Shown here one piece after another: positions 15,137 through 27,100 of a DNA stretch of 64,000 bases. Under the pieces are notes generated by a model, which saw only the letters and a list, made by a program, of their open reading frames with translations, was not told where the DNA came from and searched no databases. The stretch lies in the NCBI GenBank assembly GCA_964459995.1, contig CAYWOR010000008.1, forward strand, positions 1 to 64,000, read 5' to 3'. This DNA is from CAZSHG01 sp964459995 (GTDB taxonomy: Bacteria > UBP14 > UBA6098). The position numbers were made by a program, and so were the translations under genes. The stretch's first letter is position 1, and every line of letters begins with the position of its first letter.

Positions 15137-18100
15137 GTGAAAAGAGCGGCGATAACTTTTTCGGCGATATTGGTAATTCTGCTGGTATCGAGTGCCTTTG
15201 GGCAGTCCTATCTGTCGGTTTATGGTCCGAATTCGATTCTCGATAACACAAGATGGGTCCAGGCTCGTGTCGATACCGGTAAAGGTTTTTTCGGAATAGG
15301 AACCTACGCACCCCCACCTCCAAAGATGCTCCTGTGGGATTTCGTTCCGGTTACGTCCGGAGTGGGAAATTCCAACTTCATAGTCCGCATCGACGGATCC
15401 GCTACCTACGGCTTGGCTTTCCCCGGCGCTGAAGGCTCATTTTCACCGCCGCTGACCTCAACACTCGAACCTTTTCACGCGGACGGCTATCCACGTCTGA
15501 TTGTCAGCACAAACACGATTCACGACCGCTGGATTCTGAATGTCTTCGGCGACGAAATTGTCGTGAATCAATACTTCCAGCCCGATTCAGTCGATACCCT
15601 CGGAGTAATTAGAATCAGATATCTAATTCAGAACAATGGCACTTCGGCTCATACTGTAGCCTTGGAACACAAATACGATATTAACATTAACGGTGTTGAC
15701 GATGCGGCTGTTGCAGTCCCTGGAAGTTATGCGAGGATTAACACTGTTTTTGAAGGTGCGATGCCCGGTATTTTTCTTGCCGCGGAAAGAGGTTTCGACG
15801 ATTCCGATTTCGGTTTAGTTGCAAAAGGCATTATTAACCAGCATTCGGCTACAGCGCCCCAGTTTTTTGCATACGGTGAAGAAATGGATTTATTGCTGAG
15901 CAATTTCTCCATAACAAGTGCATTCGCCGGAGACATCTATTCGCTCTCAGGCGCTTTGTTACGATGGAATGATATCCTCCTTCCGCCGGGCGCAAGCAGA
16001 GAGATAATTACCTATTATGGGTTAGGAGACGCCAACGAAAGGCCTGGACAACTCAATGTAGTTTATACAGGCGCACCCTGGACGACAAATGATTGTGAGT
16101 GCGTTAATCCAAATGTATTCAACTTCATAATTCGTAATGACTCCGATGACGCCACAATATTTGATAGCGTCTTTATCAGCATGACATATGATGTCTCCAT
16201 GGCATCTCTCGTAACGATCCCGCCCTATATGTCAACTTTGAATGCTACCCTACTCGATATGGCAGTGGGAGAAGATACATCTTTAACTTGGGCTTTCTAT
16301 TCACCCTGCGACACTTGCGGCGATTTCTGCTTTAGATTCTATGCCTATACAAACGACCCCACTGTCGATTTTGTTTCAATCGACACATGTTATTCGATTC
16401 CCTGTTTCGATAGACTCGCGCCCATTGCTGAATTGATTACACCGATTAACCCCTTTACAGCCTGCACAACCGGAAGAGGACTTAGTTTAGAGCTCCGTTT
16501 TGAGGATGAAGATAACGGAGTCCGTTACCAAAACACAGTTACCAGAGTTAGAATTGGCGAAGACAGCCTTGTGTTAAATGCCGACAATATCGACGATGTT
16601 GACTGGAACCCCGGAACAAATGCTCTTATCGAGGTTCTAACCATAGACATCGATTATTTCGATATCGGATACAGTAACGGCGATACGATTGAGGTATGTG
16701 TTCTTCAACTCGAGGATATGAACGGCTGTTCCCTCGATGTTTCTGAATGTTGGACAATCATTGTCGATACGGAACCTCCGTTTATCTCGAATATAGATCC
16801 TCCGCCGGGCTCGGCAGTCTCAGCCGCTACTCCGATTATTTCCTTCCAGCTCCATGATTCGATTTCCGGCGTGGACTCATCTTCCATTCTTATTCAAATC
16901 AATGCGTTGCCTCTAATTCCGGTCGGCCCGAGCGGAGCGACATGGAACAGACTCACAAATACTGTCAGTTACTCGCTTCCGGGAGGATTTCCAAGTGAAA
17001 CATGGGTGAATGTATGCCTTGTGATAGCATCGGACAACACAGATCTACCCTGCGGTCCAAACAGCCTAAGAGATACATGCTGGTCTTTCTTCGTTGATTA
17101 CACTCCTCCGGTTCTCAATATAACTCAGCCTATTGCCGGAAGCATTATCTCCTGTGATACTCTCACTGAGATTACCCCGCTAATTATAATCGCAAATGAC
17201 AGCACCTGTATCGATACAACAGTCGGCACAATAACTTTCAGTCCCGGCCCGACAATCAACCTTGCCACTTGGCCCTATGTGAACTGGTTCTGCAACCGCA
17301 TCGAGGTTTTCGGTATAGGTCTGAATCCTGGATTGGTCGATATCTCCGTAAGCGGTATTTCCGATCAGCTCGGCAATGAAGCCGGAGTTGCGTTCGTCGT
17401 ATTTACAGTCGATACACTCGGCCCACAGCCGAATCCCTTCTCCATCACGCCTACAGATGGAAGCATAATCTCCTCGTTCTTCAACACTTCAGTGAATGTC
17501 TATGAGGAGAGCGGCTTAGAAGAATCCACTATCGAATGGCGTTTCTATGTCAATTCCTCGCCAACCCCGATAATCTACCCCTTCTCCAGCCCCCATGTGA
17601 GCTATGTGATGGAATCGGGAACTGAATATCGGATAGTTTACAACAATACCGGCCCTTCGCCATTGCCTATCTCGGATGGCGACACGCTTAGGGTTTGCCT
17701 CGCTTATTGCCAAGATGTCGCCACACTTTGCGGACCGAATCCAATACAGGGCGGCCCAATTTGTTGGACCTATTACGTCGATGGCGCCGGCCCTGAAGCC
17801 GAACTTATCTGGCCGACTCCAAGCGTCTGCACAAAGTGTAACCCGGCCTTTGGCGACGGAACTATTCAGGTCAGATTAAGAGACCTTGCCGGGATCGATA
17901 TTTCCTCGGTTGCTTTCAGAGTGAATGGTATATCTTATCCTTCCTTCGAGGTGCCGGATGCTGATTCGACTGTCGCTTTGTTTAACATCATTGTTACCTA
18001 TGGCCACACCCTGAGATTCTGTCCCGATTCGGTCGAAATCGAGCTATATCAGGCCAGCGATAACCTTGGGAACATAACTTCAGGAAGACGTTGGTTCTTC

Positions 18101-21100
18101 ACCATTAATAATACTCCGCCCTTCACTGATCCTGCGACATGGGAGCCTTATATCGGCCATGCCGCAGAATGCATTACTGTCTCACCCTACGATACACTCA
18201 GATTCTGTGTCGATCCGGGTTGTTGCGGCGGGTTTTTCCATGACAGTGTGAAGGTCATCCTTCTCAATACAACAAGCGGATTCGAAACAATCTGGTCTCA
18301 CGAGCATCCCGAATGGTGGTCTGGTGACTGCTTCAACATTCCCATACCGGATGTCATTGCAGGCGACGGCGACTCAATATTCGTAAATCTCGCTTACGCA
18401 CGTGATTCGCTTCATTATATGGCAACTTGCGGCTCTAATGTCGCTGTGAATTTGATGTCCTATGACCCATATGATTGGGGAGTTCTCATCAGCGCCGGCG
18501 GGCCGATTATATCTCGAATCAGACCGGCAAGGCGCTTCGTCAGTTGCGATAATTTCCAGTATTTGTGGCGCGTATCCGACAGCGACGGACTCAATGACAC
18601 TTCCATGGTTATACATGTCTGGTCAGAAACAACACCGACAACCGTTTACACCTGGGTCTCACCCGAAATAGGCATAACCTGTGAGCCTTCCGGTGAAGTC
18701 TGTTATATGACTTTCGACCTCGACTTATCCGCCTTTGCCGCTGTTGGCGAGTCGGTATGTGTTCGGGTTGTAGATTTTTACGATGATCTTGGTGTGCGCA
18801 ACGAAGCTTCGAGCACATGGTGCGTCAGATACGATAACACAGATCCTTGCCCGATAGCATTCGGCCCGGAAGATGTCGGCCTATCGACAAGAACCCCAGA
18901 TGTTTGGGCCGTTGTTCCGGGTGATATCGCTCCAGTTCTTCCCGATAGCCTTGGATTTTCTCTCGACGGAGGGATTTCGTGGCTGTATCGTGCGGCGTAT
19001 CCGACTGCGATATATTGGGTTGGCGATACCGCGCATCTTAATATTAGCGCTCTACCCGATACTCTCTGGCCCCGAGGCGGCGATACTGTTGAAGTCTGCA
19101 TTCGCAACACCGACAATACCGATACTCTTATCGGCTGTCCTTTGAACAAATGCACATATTGCTGGTCCTTCTGGATCGAAGCCAACGGACCGGTGCCCTC
19201 TGCGATACTTCCAAGGAACAATTGGATTGTTACTTGCGCCACACTTGAATCTTTGGTTATCGCAATAAACGATTCCGACGCAATTGTATGGGATTCAGCA
19301 TGGGCAACTTGCACCACCCGCGTCAACGGCCTTACATGGTCTTGGGATCCTTCTTCTCCGGGGTTCGACGGTGTAGGATATACGCTGAAGCTATTCCCGT
19401 CGCCGGTCATTTCGGTCGAAGATACATACGACGTCTGGATTTATGCAGTCGATGAGCTTATGAACCCGCTCGTTTCTGTTGACGGGATATATCATTATAC
19501 TTTTATTGTCGATCACACGCCGCCGGATTCCATTTGGTTCACGCCTAATTGCCATGGCGATTCTGTGGATTCACCGATTCCAACCATTTGGCTTCACGCT
19601 CTCGACGAATGGGGGAGAGTCGATTCGCTAAGTTGGTGCCTCGAATTCTGGCATGCCACCTTGGTCGATTGGGTCGAAATATGTTATGATTCTCTAACAG
19701 CCCCCGCATGGGAGATTTATCCGGAATCTGTTGGCCTTCATACTGGAATGGTTACCGCGTTAGATCCATGGTGGCGCGGCGGCGATACGATTCAGGTTCG
19801 TCTAAGTCGGGTTTGCGATGTTTCTCATCTGTGTCCGCCGAATTGCACAGAATTTCTCGATACCTGTCTATTGCCGGTGCCTTCGCAGGGCCCGTCGATA
19901 ACAAATCTATGGCCTGATTTTAACGGTATTCTCGGATGCCCCCAACCGGACACCTTCGTGTTCGTGCTATTCGATAATGACGGTATCGACACCTCGACTG
20001 TGCGCGTCAAATATTGGACTTGCGACACCGATACAACATATTATTCCATCGGTTCGCCATCGGTGGCCTACTATACTGTTGGCACAACATACGATACCCT
20101 CGGCTTTGTTCCGCCGGATATTGTAGATGAGGGATGCACCCTTTGGATCGAGATTCTTGCGCAGGATATTTTCGCGAATGACCAGATTCAGGGCGCTTTC
20201 CATTTCGTTTACGATTACACACCGCCTGGTTTCGAAATTGCATACTCCCCGATAGACGAGGTTATGAGCTACGCACCGAGGATTCCCATGCGTTTCCCCG
20301 ATAATCTCGCCGGAGTGGATATTACATCGGTCTATATTCGCCTTCACTCGTGGTGCGGCCCGGATATAGATTCGATTCACAGTCCTGCGCCAGATACCCT
20401 TATTTGGGTAATGGACAGCCTCGGAAGACCGGATACGCTTATATTTAACTTTGCTGTTTTCGAAAGATGCATGTCCACCGACAGCTCCGCATGCCTCACA
20501 GTTTACGGCGCTTGCGACTTAAACGCCGCTTGCGAGGTTTGCACTACATTCGACACGACTTGGTGCTTCACAGTTATGCAGGGCGGACCGCAGGTAGATT
20601 TCTACCATCCGCCATCTACCGGATTATTGCTATGTCCCAATGACTCCATTGTCATGGATCTGTTGGACCCCGACGGCGTGGATACCGATGGCATTTATGT
20701 CATGGTGAATGGTGTGGTCTATCCTTATCCCTCGCCGGGATTCCTTTTCTGGGATGCCGTCGATACGAGAATGGCCTTCTATCCGAGCGCGCCTTTCGAT
20801 ACAAGCGCAGTCCAAATCTGTATCTGGGGCGGCACTGATATGCTTGGTTACGATATGGATTCCGCCTGTGTTGTCTTCAATGTCGATATCGAAGCACCGG
20901 TTCCGACCTATATCGGCCCATTCACACCTGTTGCCGATCCTCAGCCGGATATCTCTATTCGTGTAGTGGACGAATTCAGCCCAATCGTGCCGGATTGCTT
21001 CGAGCTGTTGGTCGAAGGCGATATTTACAATTTAGACGGAACTATTCTCAGCTGGGTTCCGGATTCCGGCACCGCGCTCTCCGGAACGCTTATTTGGAGC

Positions 21101-24079
21101 GCTGTTGCGGCTGGTGAAACCCTTCTTGTCGGCGATACTATTTGGATTTGCCTCATGGAAGCCTGCGACAGCACCGGTTGCGACGATAACAACTATCTCT
21201 CAGAAGAAATCGATTCCATCTGCTGGTGGTTCAGGATGGCCGCCGGAAACGGCCCTGAGGTTACAATGACGACCCCGCCAGAATGTGATATGGCCATAAG
21301 CTGTTCGACTTCCTTCCAGATTATTTGGCATGTATTCGACGAGGAAGGTTTCGCCGATTACTCTCTCGACATCGCAATGTTCGACCGCATATCGACAGTC
21401 CATTATGATATGGACTCGCCGGAGATTACCTTCCTTGGAAGGTCGGATTCAACTCGCGATACACTAATCATTCTCGATGTCCCTCCGATAAGTTCTTCTG
21501 GATGGATATGGGTTTCAATACTCAATCTCGACGATGTTCTCGGCAACCCGGCATTATTCGGTGTCGGAGATACCTGCCGATTCTTCATCGATTGGGACAG
21601 GCCTTATACAAGCGCTCATTGGCCCGGCCCCGGCGAGGAGGTTGCGACGCCATATCCCGCATGTTGGTGGGAAGTGCAAGACACAAGCTGGAAGATCGAC
21701 AAAAACACCGGACAGGTTGTTGTTAACGGCACTCGCTATGACATCTCGATGCCGCAGGTATGGTGGACAGGTGACGGCATCCGCGACACACTCTGGTTCC
21801 AACCTGCACCGGGCGAAGGTTTTATGGGCGGCGATACGGTAGTATTCTGTATCGACAGCGTCGCTGACTCGACAATCATTTGCGAGCCCAATTGGATAGA
21901 ACCTGTCTGCGAGACATTCTACATCAACGCCGACGGCCCGATGCTCAGCTTAATCTTCCCCGATTTCGCCCTAAGTCCAAATATGGTAACTTTCTGCGAT
22001 TCAGGAGCGTTCTGGGTCAGAAACATCGACCCGGAAGGCGTAGATACGATGAATATCGAGGTTATTTGGAACGAAACAATTGTTATCCCATGGATCGACT
22101 CTGGTTCACCTTCCGGTTATTTCGATTTCGTCCCCGGAACTGCAGATACTGATTACATTGCAATCTGGCCGCCCTTCTCCGCCGCAAACGGCGATGAAAT
22201 CTGCCTTAGAATACCCTACGACAGATGGACAGATACTCTCGGCAACGGCCTCGTTGCGGACAAATATTGGTGCGCAACCGTCGATCTCACCCCGCCGGTG
22301 CTTGTGGATAACTTCCCTGCAGACGACGAGACAACCGACACATGGACGCCGAATATCTTCGCCTATTTCGAGGATTCAATCGCCTTCGTGGGGCATGGAT
22401 GCGTCGAATTCTATATCGAAGAGAACGGCGCACCTTGGTTTGGTGGAACATTCGTCGATGGCGACCCGCAAATCAGCTGGAATGGTGATACGGTCTTCTT
22501 CACACCGGCCAATGATTTCGCAGAATTTGCGACTGTTTGTATCGACATCACAATCTGCGACTCGACCACAGTAGGCGAACCGATGAACTGCCCCGCTAAT
22601 GTTGCAGTTTACAGCTGGTGCTTCATCATCGGCGACGACGATACTATCGGCCCGGAACTCCTTTGGGCGGATACCTGCTACACCTTCGAGGGCAACGATA
22701 CCTTCACAATAACGGTCGGTTTGGCCGATGAAAACGGCATCTACGACGATGCCTCGACAGACACAACCGGTCAGGGCATCATAGCCCATATCACATTCCA
22801 TCGTGGCGGACTAACAACTGAATACTGGCTTCCGATGGACATCTTCGCAGTTACAGAATCACTGGGCGCTCCAAGAGATTCGATTTATTGGGCATCTACA
22901 ATTCCCGGCGATATCCCATCGAGCGAACTCGGCGCGTGGGATAGCCTGTGCTACGAAATTTGGGCATACGACAACGATTTCGATTTCGATAATCCCATCG
23001 ACAGGCAAAGATCGATTTCCGCAACACATTGCTGTGTAATCTACGACACGAATCCGCCGTTATTAGTGGCGATCGAGACACCGGCAGGCGCATACAACAG
23101 CTGTGTCGGAGCGGAGCAGGGAATTGTCGTCGGCTTCTTCGACTGGGGTGGGATGATTCCGGAATCACTCATCATAAGCTTCTTTGGAGCGGATCATCCC
23201 TACGGAAGTCCAGATGTCGTTTGGGAAAATGGCTATGTCGCCGGAACATGGGTGGGAATCCCAATCCCATCACTTTACGATTCGATAGTCGGTGCTTTCA
23301 AGTATGTTCCCGGTCTGCCGGAAGGCCTCTGGGAGAACGGCGATGTCATCGATGTTTGTGTTACGGGCATCTATGATATTTGGTTCAATCAGGCTCCGGA
23401 CACCTGCTGGACATTTATCTCGGATACCGAACCGCCATTAGCATGGTGTGTCGAAGCCACCGATACGAACCAAGTTTTCGAAGACTTCACAACTGTTCAG
23501 TTCGGAATCTACGACAGCCTTGCCGGAGTTAACAGCGAGAGCATCATTCTGAACGTCCAAAGGATAAACGATTCGGGCACTTCTGACGGGTTCTCGATTC
23601 CGGTTTACGATCCTTCGATGGCTTGGGATCCAACAGCCGGAGTTCTTACCGTCGATATGAGATATGTCCCCGGATACACAATAGAACGCGGAGACTCCCT
23701 CTTCTTCAGCATCTACGCTGTTGACAGGACTGTCATCTGCGATCCGAACGCCGTGGACGAATATCTCTGCGTCAAATACATCAAACCCATAACACGTTGC
23801 CATGCGGGGCCGCATCCATTCACGCCGCCGCCGCCTGCAGACGGTTTCAACGACGAGGTAATCTTCGATTATCCCGGTAGGTTCGATGTTGACGCTCTTA
23901 TCAAGATATATGACATGCGCGGCCGCCTTATGATCGAAATAGGGCCCGGCCCGAGCAAGATATATAAATGGGATGGCTACGACTTCAACGGAGCCGCAAG
24001 CCGTCCGGGGGTCTATACGTATGTGGTCGAAGTAGGAGGGGAGGTGATCTGCTCAGGCACCGTGGTTTTAGCGAGATAG
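15137..24079 (+). CDS. giant secreted protein of alternating Ig-like modules (2980 aa)
   Basis: I chose the GTG at 15137 because AGGAGGATAAA precedes it and a signal peptide (VKRAAITFSAILVILLVSSAFG) starts there. Residues about 25-425 form a head domain shared with the next gene (note PPGASREIITYYGLG). About 428-2888 is an array of roughly 21 Ig-like modules of ~117 aa. Two kinds alternate: A, with a cysteine about 20 residues in and a D-x-x-G-N-type end, and B, without the early cysteine but ending near C-x-x-N. Junctions read D-x-x-P-P or x-G-P. The last ~90 residues (PHPFTPPPPADGFND..., then KWDGYDFNG and PGVYTYVVEV) are a FlgD-like domain ending LAR. It is probably a long surface filament or adhesin. 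The function is unknown. Confidence 0.75.
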   Translation: MKRAAITFSAILVILLVSSAFGQSYLSVYGPNSILDNTRWVQARVDTGKGFFGIGTYAPPPPKMLLWDFVPVTSGVGNSNFIVRIDGSATYGLAFPGAEGSFSPPLTSTLEPFHADGYPRLIVSTNTIHDRWILNVFGDEIVVNQYFQPDSVDTLGVIRIRYLIQNNGTSAHTVALEHKYDININGVDDAAVAVPGSYARINTVFEGAMPGIFLAAERGFDDSDFGLVAKGIINQHSATAPQFFAYGEEMDLLLSNFSITSAFAGDIYSLSGALLRWNDILLPPGASREIITYYGLGDANERPGQLNVVYTGAPWTTNDCECVNPNVFNFIIRNDSDDATIFDSVFISMTYDVSMASLVTIPPYMSTLNATLLDMAVGEDTSLTWAFYSPCDTCGDFCFRFYAYTNDPTVDFVSIDTCYSIPCFDRLAPIAELITPINPFTACTTGRGLSLELRFEDEDNGVRYQNTVTRVRIGEDSLVLNADNIDDVDWNPGTNALIEVLTIDIDYFDIGYSNGDTIEVCVLQLEDMNGCSLDVSECWTIIVDTEPPFISNIDPPPGSAVSAATPIISFQLHDSISGVDSSSILIQINALPLIPVGPSGATWNRLTNTVSYSLPGGFPSETWVNVCLVIASDNTDLPCGPNSLRDTCWSFFVDYTPPVLNITQPIAGSIISCDTLTEITPLIIIANDSTCIDTTVGTITFSPGPTINLATWPYVNWFCNRIEVFGIGLNPGLVDISVSGISDQLGNEAGVAFVVFTVDTLGPQPNPFSITPTDGSIISSFFNTSVNVYEESGLEESTIEWRFYVNSSPTPIIYPFSSPHVSYVMESGTEYRIVYNNTGPSPLPISDGDTLRVCLAYCQDVATLCGPNPIQGGPICWTYYVDGAGPEAELIWPTPSVCTKCNPAFGDGTIQVRLRDLAGIDISSVAFRVNGISYPSFEVPDADSTVALFNIIVTYGHTLRFCPDSVEIELYQASDNLGNITSGRRWFFTINNTPPFTDPATWEPYIGHAAECITVSPYDTLRFCVDPGCCGGFFHDSVKVILLNTTSGFETIWSHEHPEWWSGDCFNIPIPDVIAGDGDSIFVNLAYARDSLHYMATCGSNVAVNLMSYDPYDWGVLISAGGPIISRIRPARRFVSCDNFQYLWRVSDSDGLNDTSMVIHVWSETTPTTVYTWVSPEIGITCEPSGEVCYMTFDLDLSAFAAVGESVCVRVVDFYDDLGVRNEASSTWCVRYDNTDPCPIAFGPEDVGLSTRTPDVWAVVPGDIAPVLPDSLGFSLDGGISWLYRAAYPTAIYWVGDTAHLNISALPDTLWPRGGDTVEVCIRNTDNTDTLIGCPLNKCTYCWSFWIEANGPVPSAILPRNNWIVTCATLESLVIAINDSDAIVWDSAWATCTTRVNGLTWSWDPSSPGFDGVGYTLKLFPSPVISVEDTYDVWIYAVDELMNPLVSVDGIYHYTFIVDHTPPDSIWFTPNCHGDSVDSPIPTIWLHALDEWGRVDSLSWCLEFWHATLVDWVEICYDSLTAPAWEIYPESVGLHTGMVTALDPWWRGGDTIQVRLSRVCDVSHLCPPNCTEFLDTCLLPVPSQGPSITNLWPDFNGILGCPQPDTFVFVLFDNDGIDTSTVRVKYWTCDTDTTYYSIGSPSVAYYTVGTTYDTLGFVPPDIVDEGCTLWIEILAQDIFANDQIQGAFHFVYDYTPPGFEIAYSPIDEVMSYAPRIPMRFPDNLAGVDITSVYIRLHSWCGPDIDSIHSPAPDTLIWVMDSLGRPDTLIFNFAVFERCMSTDSSACLTVYGACDLNAACEVCTTFDTTWCFTVMQGGPQVDFYHPPSTGLLLCPNDSIVMDLLDPDGVDTDGIYVMVNGVVYPYPSPGFLFWDAVDTRMAFYPSAPFDTSAVQICIWGGTDMLGYDMDSACVVFNVDIEAPVPTYIGPFTPVADPQPDISIRVVDEFSPIVPDCFELLVEGDIYNLDGTILSWVPDSGTALSGTLIWSAVAAGETLLVGDTIWICLMEACDSTGCDDNNYLSEEIDSICWWFRMAAGNGPEVTMTTPPECDMAISCSTSFQIIWHVFDEEGFADYSLDIAMFDRISTVHYDMDSPEITFLGRSDSTRDTLIILDVPPISSSGWIWVSILNLDDVLGNPALFGVGDTCRFFIDWDRPYTSAHWPGPGEEVATPYPACWWEVQDTSWKIDKNTGQVVVNGTRYDISMPQVWWTGDGIRDTLWFQPAPGEGFMGGDTVVFCIDSVADSTIICEPNWIEPVCETFYINADGPMLSLIFPDFALSPNMVTFCDSGAFWVRNIDPEGVDTMNIEVIWNETIVIPWIDSGSPSGYFDFVPGTADTDYIAIWPPFSAANGDEICLRIPYDRWTDTLGNGLVADKYWCATVDLTPPVLVDNFPADDETTDTWTPNIFAYFEDSIAFVGHGCVEFYIEENGAPWFGGTFVDGDPQISWNGDTVFFTPANDFAEFATVCIDITICDSTTVGEPMNCPANVAVYSWCFIIGDDDTIGPELLWADTCYTFEGNDTFTITVGLADENGIYDDASTDTTGQGIIAHITFHRGGLTTEYWLPMDIFAVTESLGAPRDSIYWASTIPGDIPSSELGAWDSLCYEIWAYDNDFDFDNPIDRQRSISATHCCVIYDTNPPLLVAIETPAGAYNSCVGAEQGIVVGFFDWGGMIPESLIISFFGADHPYGSPDVVWENGYVAGTWVGIPIPSLYDSIVGAFKYVPGLPEGLWENGDVIDVCVTGIYDIWFNQAPDTCWTFISDTEPPLAWCVEATDTNQVFEDFTTVQFGIYDSLAGVNSESIILNVQRINDSGTSDGFSIPVYDPSMAWDPTAGVLTVDMRYVPGYTIERGDSLFFSIYAVDRTVICDPNAVDEYLCVKYIKPITRCHAGPHPFTPPPPADGFNDEVIFDYPGRFDVDALIKIYDMRGRLMIEIGPGPSKIYKWDGYDFNGAASRPGVYTYVVEVGGEVICSGTVVLAR
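16421..23800 (+). repeat. protein-level array of about 21 A/B Ig-like modules
   Basis: Divergent tandem modules, visible in the protein but not as DNA repeats. Type A examples begin near DYTPP...ISCDT or MQGGP...LLC. Type B examples end near CGPN, CPPN, CEPN or CDPN followed by a C-W-x-F strand. Order is A-B nine times, one atypical longer module (about 22646-23046), then A-B. Confidence 0.65.
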
Positions 24080-24133
24080 TGGGGGCTATTTCCTGTCACG
24101 GCCGAGCAATATGATTGCTCCCGGAGGTGAAAT

Positions 24134-27100
24134 ATGAGACGCTCCAGTAGATTAGGAGTGGCCATAATCCTACTTGTCCTTATGATACCCGTTATCGGGC
24201 TGGCCGATATGGCGGCGCGAAAGCTCGCTATGTTTCCGCCCGGGGAAGATGGAACGAGGTTGCTGGTTACATCAGGCGATTTGCGGATTGCGGTCAACAA
24301 TACCGATGGGAGGTTCACAATTGGAACCTCTCTGGGTAAATCCCTGCTGTTCGGTTTCCCGAACGAGGGCGCGACCTCGCATGCCCATTTCTTCGTGAAT
24401 GATACCATTCGAGGAACATACCTCAACGACGGCGGAGTTCATCCTGTGCCCGCGACAGTTACCATGAGCCCCGCGCTTAGTTCAGGAAGCGTGATTTCGA
24501 GCTACATCGTCGATGGTATCGCCTTTACACAGCGCTTAACCCCAACATTCTGGGGCGATAACGCGACCGTGCTGATCGAATACACAGCTACGAACACAAG
24601 CGCGACTACGAAACAGGTCGGTGTGCTCCTTTTCCTCGACACAATGATCGGCGATAACGATTATGCGCCTATAGCCACCGAATATGGCTATTTCGCTGTC
24701 GAGAGGGAATTTGTATCGCCGAACATACCGACATATTGGCAGGCTTTCGAGTCCTCGCCATGGCAACCGCCGGATAGCCTTATCGGCGGCGGTGTTCTTG
24801 TTGGGGGAAGCGCGGTCCCGCCTGACAGAGTGGTTTTCGGCGATTTCTGGTCGATGCACAATGTCAGATGGAATTACACCCTTTCCGGCGATCCATATTC
24901 GGACTCTGCGGTGCTTTTCCGCTGGGATGCAAAACCACTTGCACCGGGCGCTTCACGCAGAATGGCCACCTATTACGGCAAGGGTAGCGCGATTATATCC
25001 ATCGGCGATCTGAATCTGTCTCTATCCGCCCCTGACGAGCTTTCAGTCGAGAGTTGCGAATTCCGCACGCCGAATCCGTTCCCTGTTAATCTTATCGTAT
25101 CGAACGCTACAGGGACGACAATCGGAGGAATAACAGCGAGAATCGACATTCCGCCTTCATGTGAGCTTGTCTCCGGCGATATGGTAGGCATGATTTCGCC
25201 TTCGGTGCTCGATCCCGCCGGAACAGGCACAATCAGCTGGAATATCAGAGTGCCGGATTCTCATTTCGAGAACGATACGACGCTCTCTTTTTCGGCCTCG
25301 GTGTTCGGCACCGGCACAGATACTTTCAGTGTCGAATGGACAATCGACATCCCCGGTATCGACGGCCGCGGTCCAACCGCCGAGATTATCAACCCCTCTG
25401 TCGGCTCGATAACATCTTGCGATACTATCGAGATGTTCTTCCGGCTTATCGACCGCGATGGCATAGATTTGTCCTCGATTCGTGTGGATTGCGGCTCGAC
25501 TTTCGTTTTTTGGCCGAATCCGGCGAGGCTTGCTTTCGAGTATCCTTATCTTAGATGCACGATGCCCGCCACCGAACTTGGCGAGGGCTTGGTAAATGTC
25601 GGGTTGCGCTCTATACGCGATAATAACGGTTGCCCGATTCGCGGAGTTCGCGAGTGGAGTTTTATCATCGACCGCCAGCCGCCTGAGGTCGAAGTCATCG
25701 CCCCGGTGTTGGGCGACACAATATATGACGAAGACTTCGAGGTGGTTGTCCGTCTTGCCGATCCAAGCGGAATAAAGACTTCGACATTAGAATGGAACAT
25801 CGGCGGCTTGATAATCCCAGCATATTTCGATGGCGAATTTGCACGCATCCGTCCGGTCGATGCGGGAATCACCCCGACAGGATTCGAGAGCTGGATGGTT
25901 TGCCTTCAGGGCATTTCGGACACCGTGGGCGGAACTTGCGGCGCGAATACGGCCTCTCCGGCTTGTATCGCCTTTTTCACGAATTTCACCGGCCCTCGTG
26001 CCGAGATTATCGAGCCGCTTCCGGGAAGTTATAATTCCTGTGCAAATCCCAAGGTCGAAGTCAAATTCACCACTTCCGGCGAAGATATCGACCCCTCGAC
26101 GATACGGTTCGAATATAACGGAACTCTCTACGATATATCTTCGGGATATCTGACTTACGCCGACTCTTTGCTTTCCTTTATATCCCCGGTTACCGCGGTC
26201 GATGGCGAAGAAATCACGGTGAAGCTCTTTGCGAGCACCTTTGCGGGGTTCCCAATCTCGCCGCTAAACTGGACTTTCATCTCCGACAGAACCCCTCCCG
26301 AAGTCTCCGCTATATATCCGCCTGACGGCGTATTTATAACACCTGACGATAATATTGTCCTCTTTGTCCGCGACATCGGAAGCGGCCTCGATCTCGATTC
26401 GACTTTGTTCGATATCGAATATTCGACCGGCACAAGGGCGATTTCGCTTAGACACACAGCCCTTATAGGCGAGGGCGACACCCTGATCATCGACCTCGAA
26501 GCTTTGGACATCAGCCTCGAACGTTGCGGCTTCGTCGATATTCGCATCTCCGCACGCGACATCGCTTCGGGTTGCGGTCCAAATATGCTTTCGGATTTCC
26601 ATTATCGCGTCGATGTCCCCTGTTCACCGCCGAATGTCGGGGAGCCGAACATTCCATCGAGAACCTATATTTCTTGCGATACTTTCCGTTTGGCGATTCC
26701 CCTCAGCGACGAAGAAGGCCTCGATCTTTTCTCGATGATTGCTCGTTTCAACGGCTACCTCGTGCCCTTCGGCGATTTAGTCGTCTTTGAACATGACACA
26801 TTACATCTTACGGTTCCGCACGGAACATTCGGCGGAGATTCAATATTTATCTATGTTTCGCCGATATCCGATATATTCGGGAATTCAGCTTCGCCAGTCG
26901 AGTTGGTCTATCACTGGGACAACGAACCGCCGGTTTTCGGCATTTTAGAGCCTTATATGGCCGCAATTATCCCCGACATGCCGGATTTCGTCCGTGTCGA
27001 GGTGCGCGACTCGGGTGCTGGAATCGATATCGCAAACTGTGCTTTGGAAGCCCTCGGCGTTACTGTTACGGAGTTTGAAGGCCTCATCTACGACGGTTCC

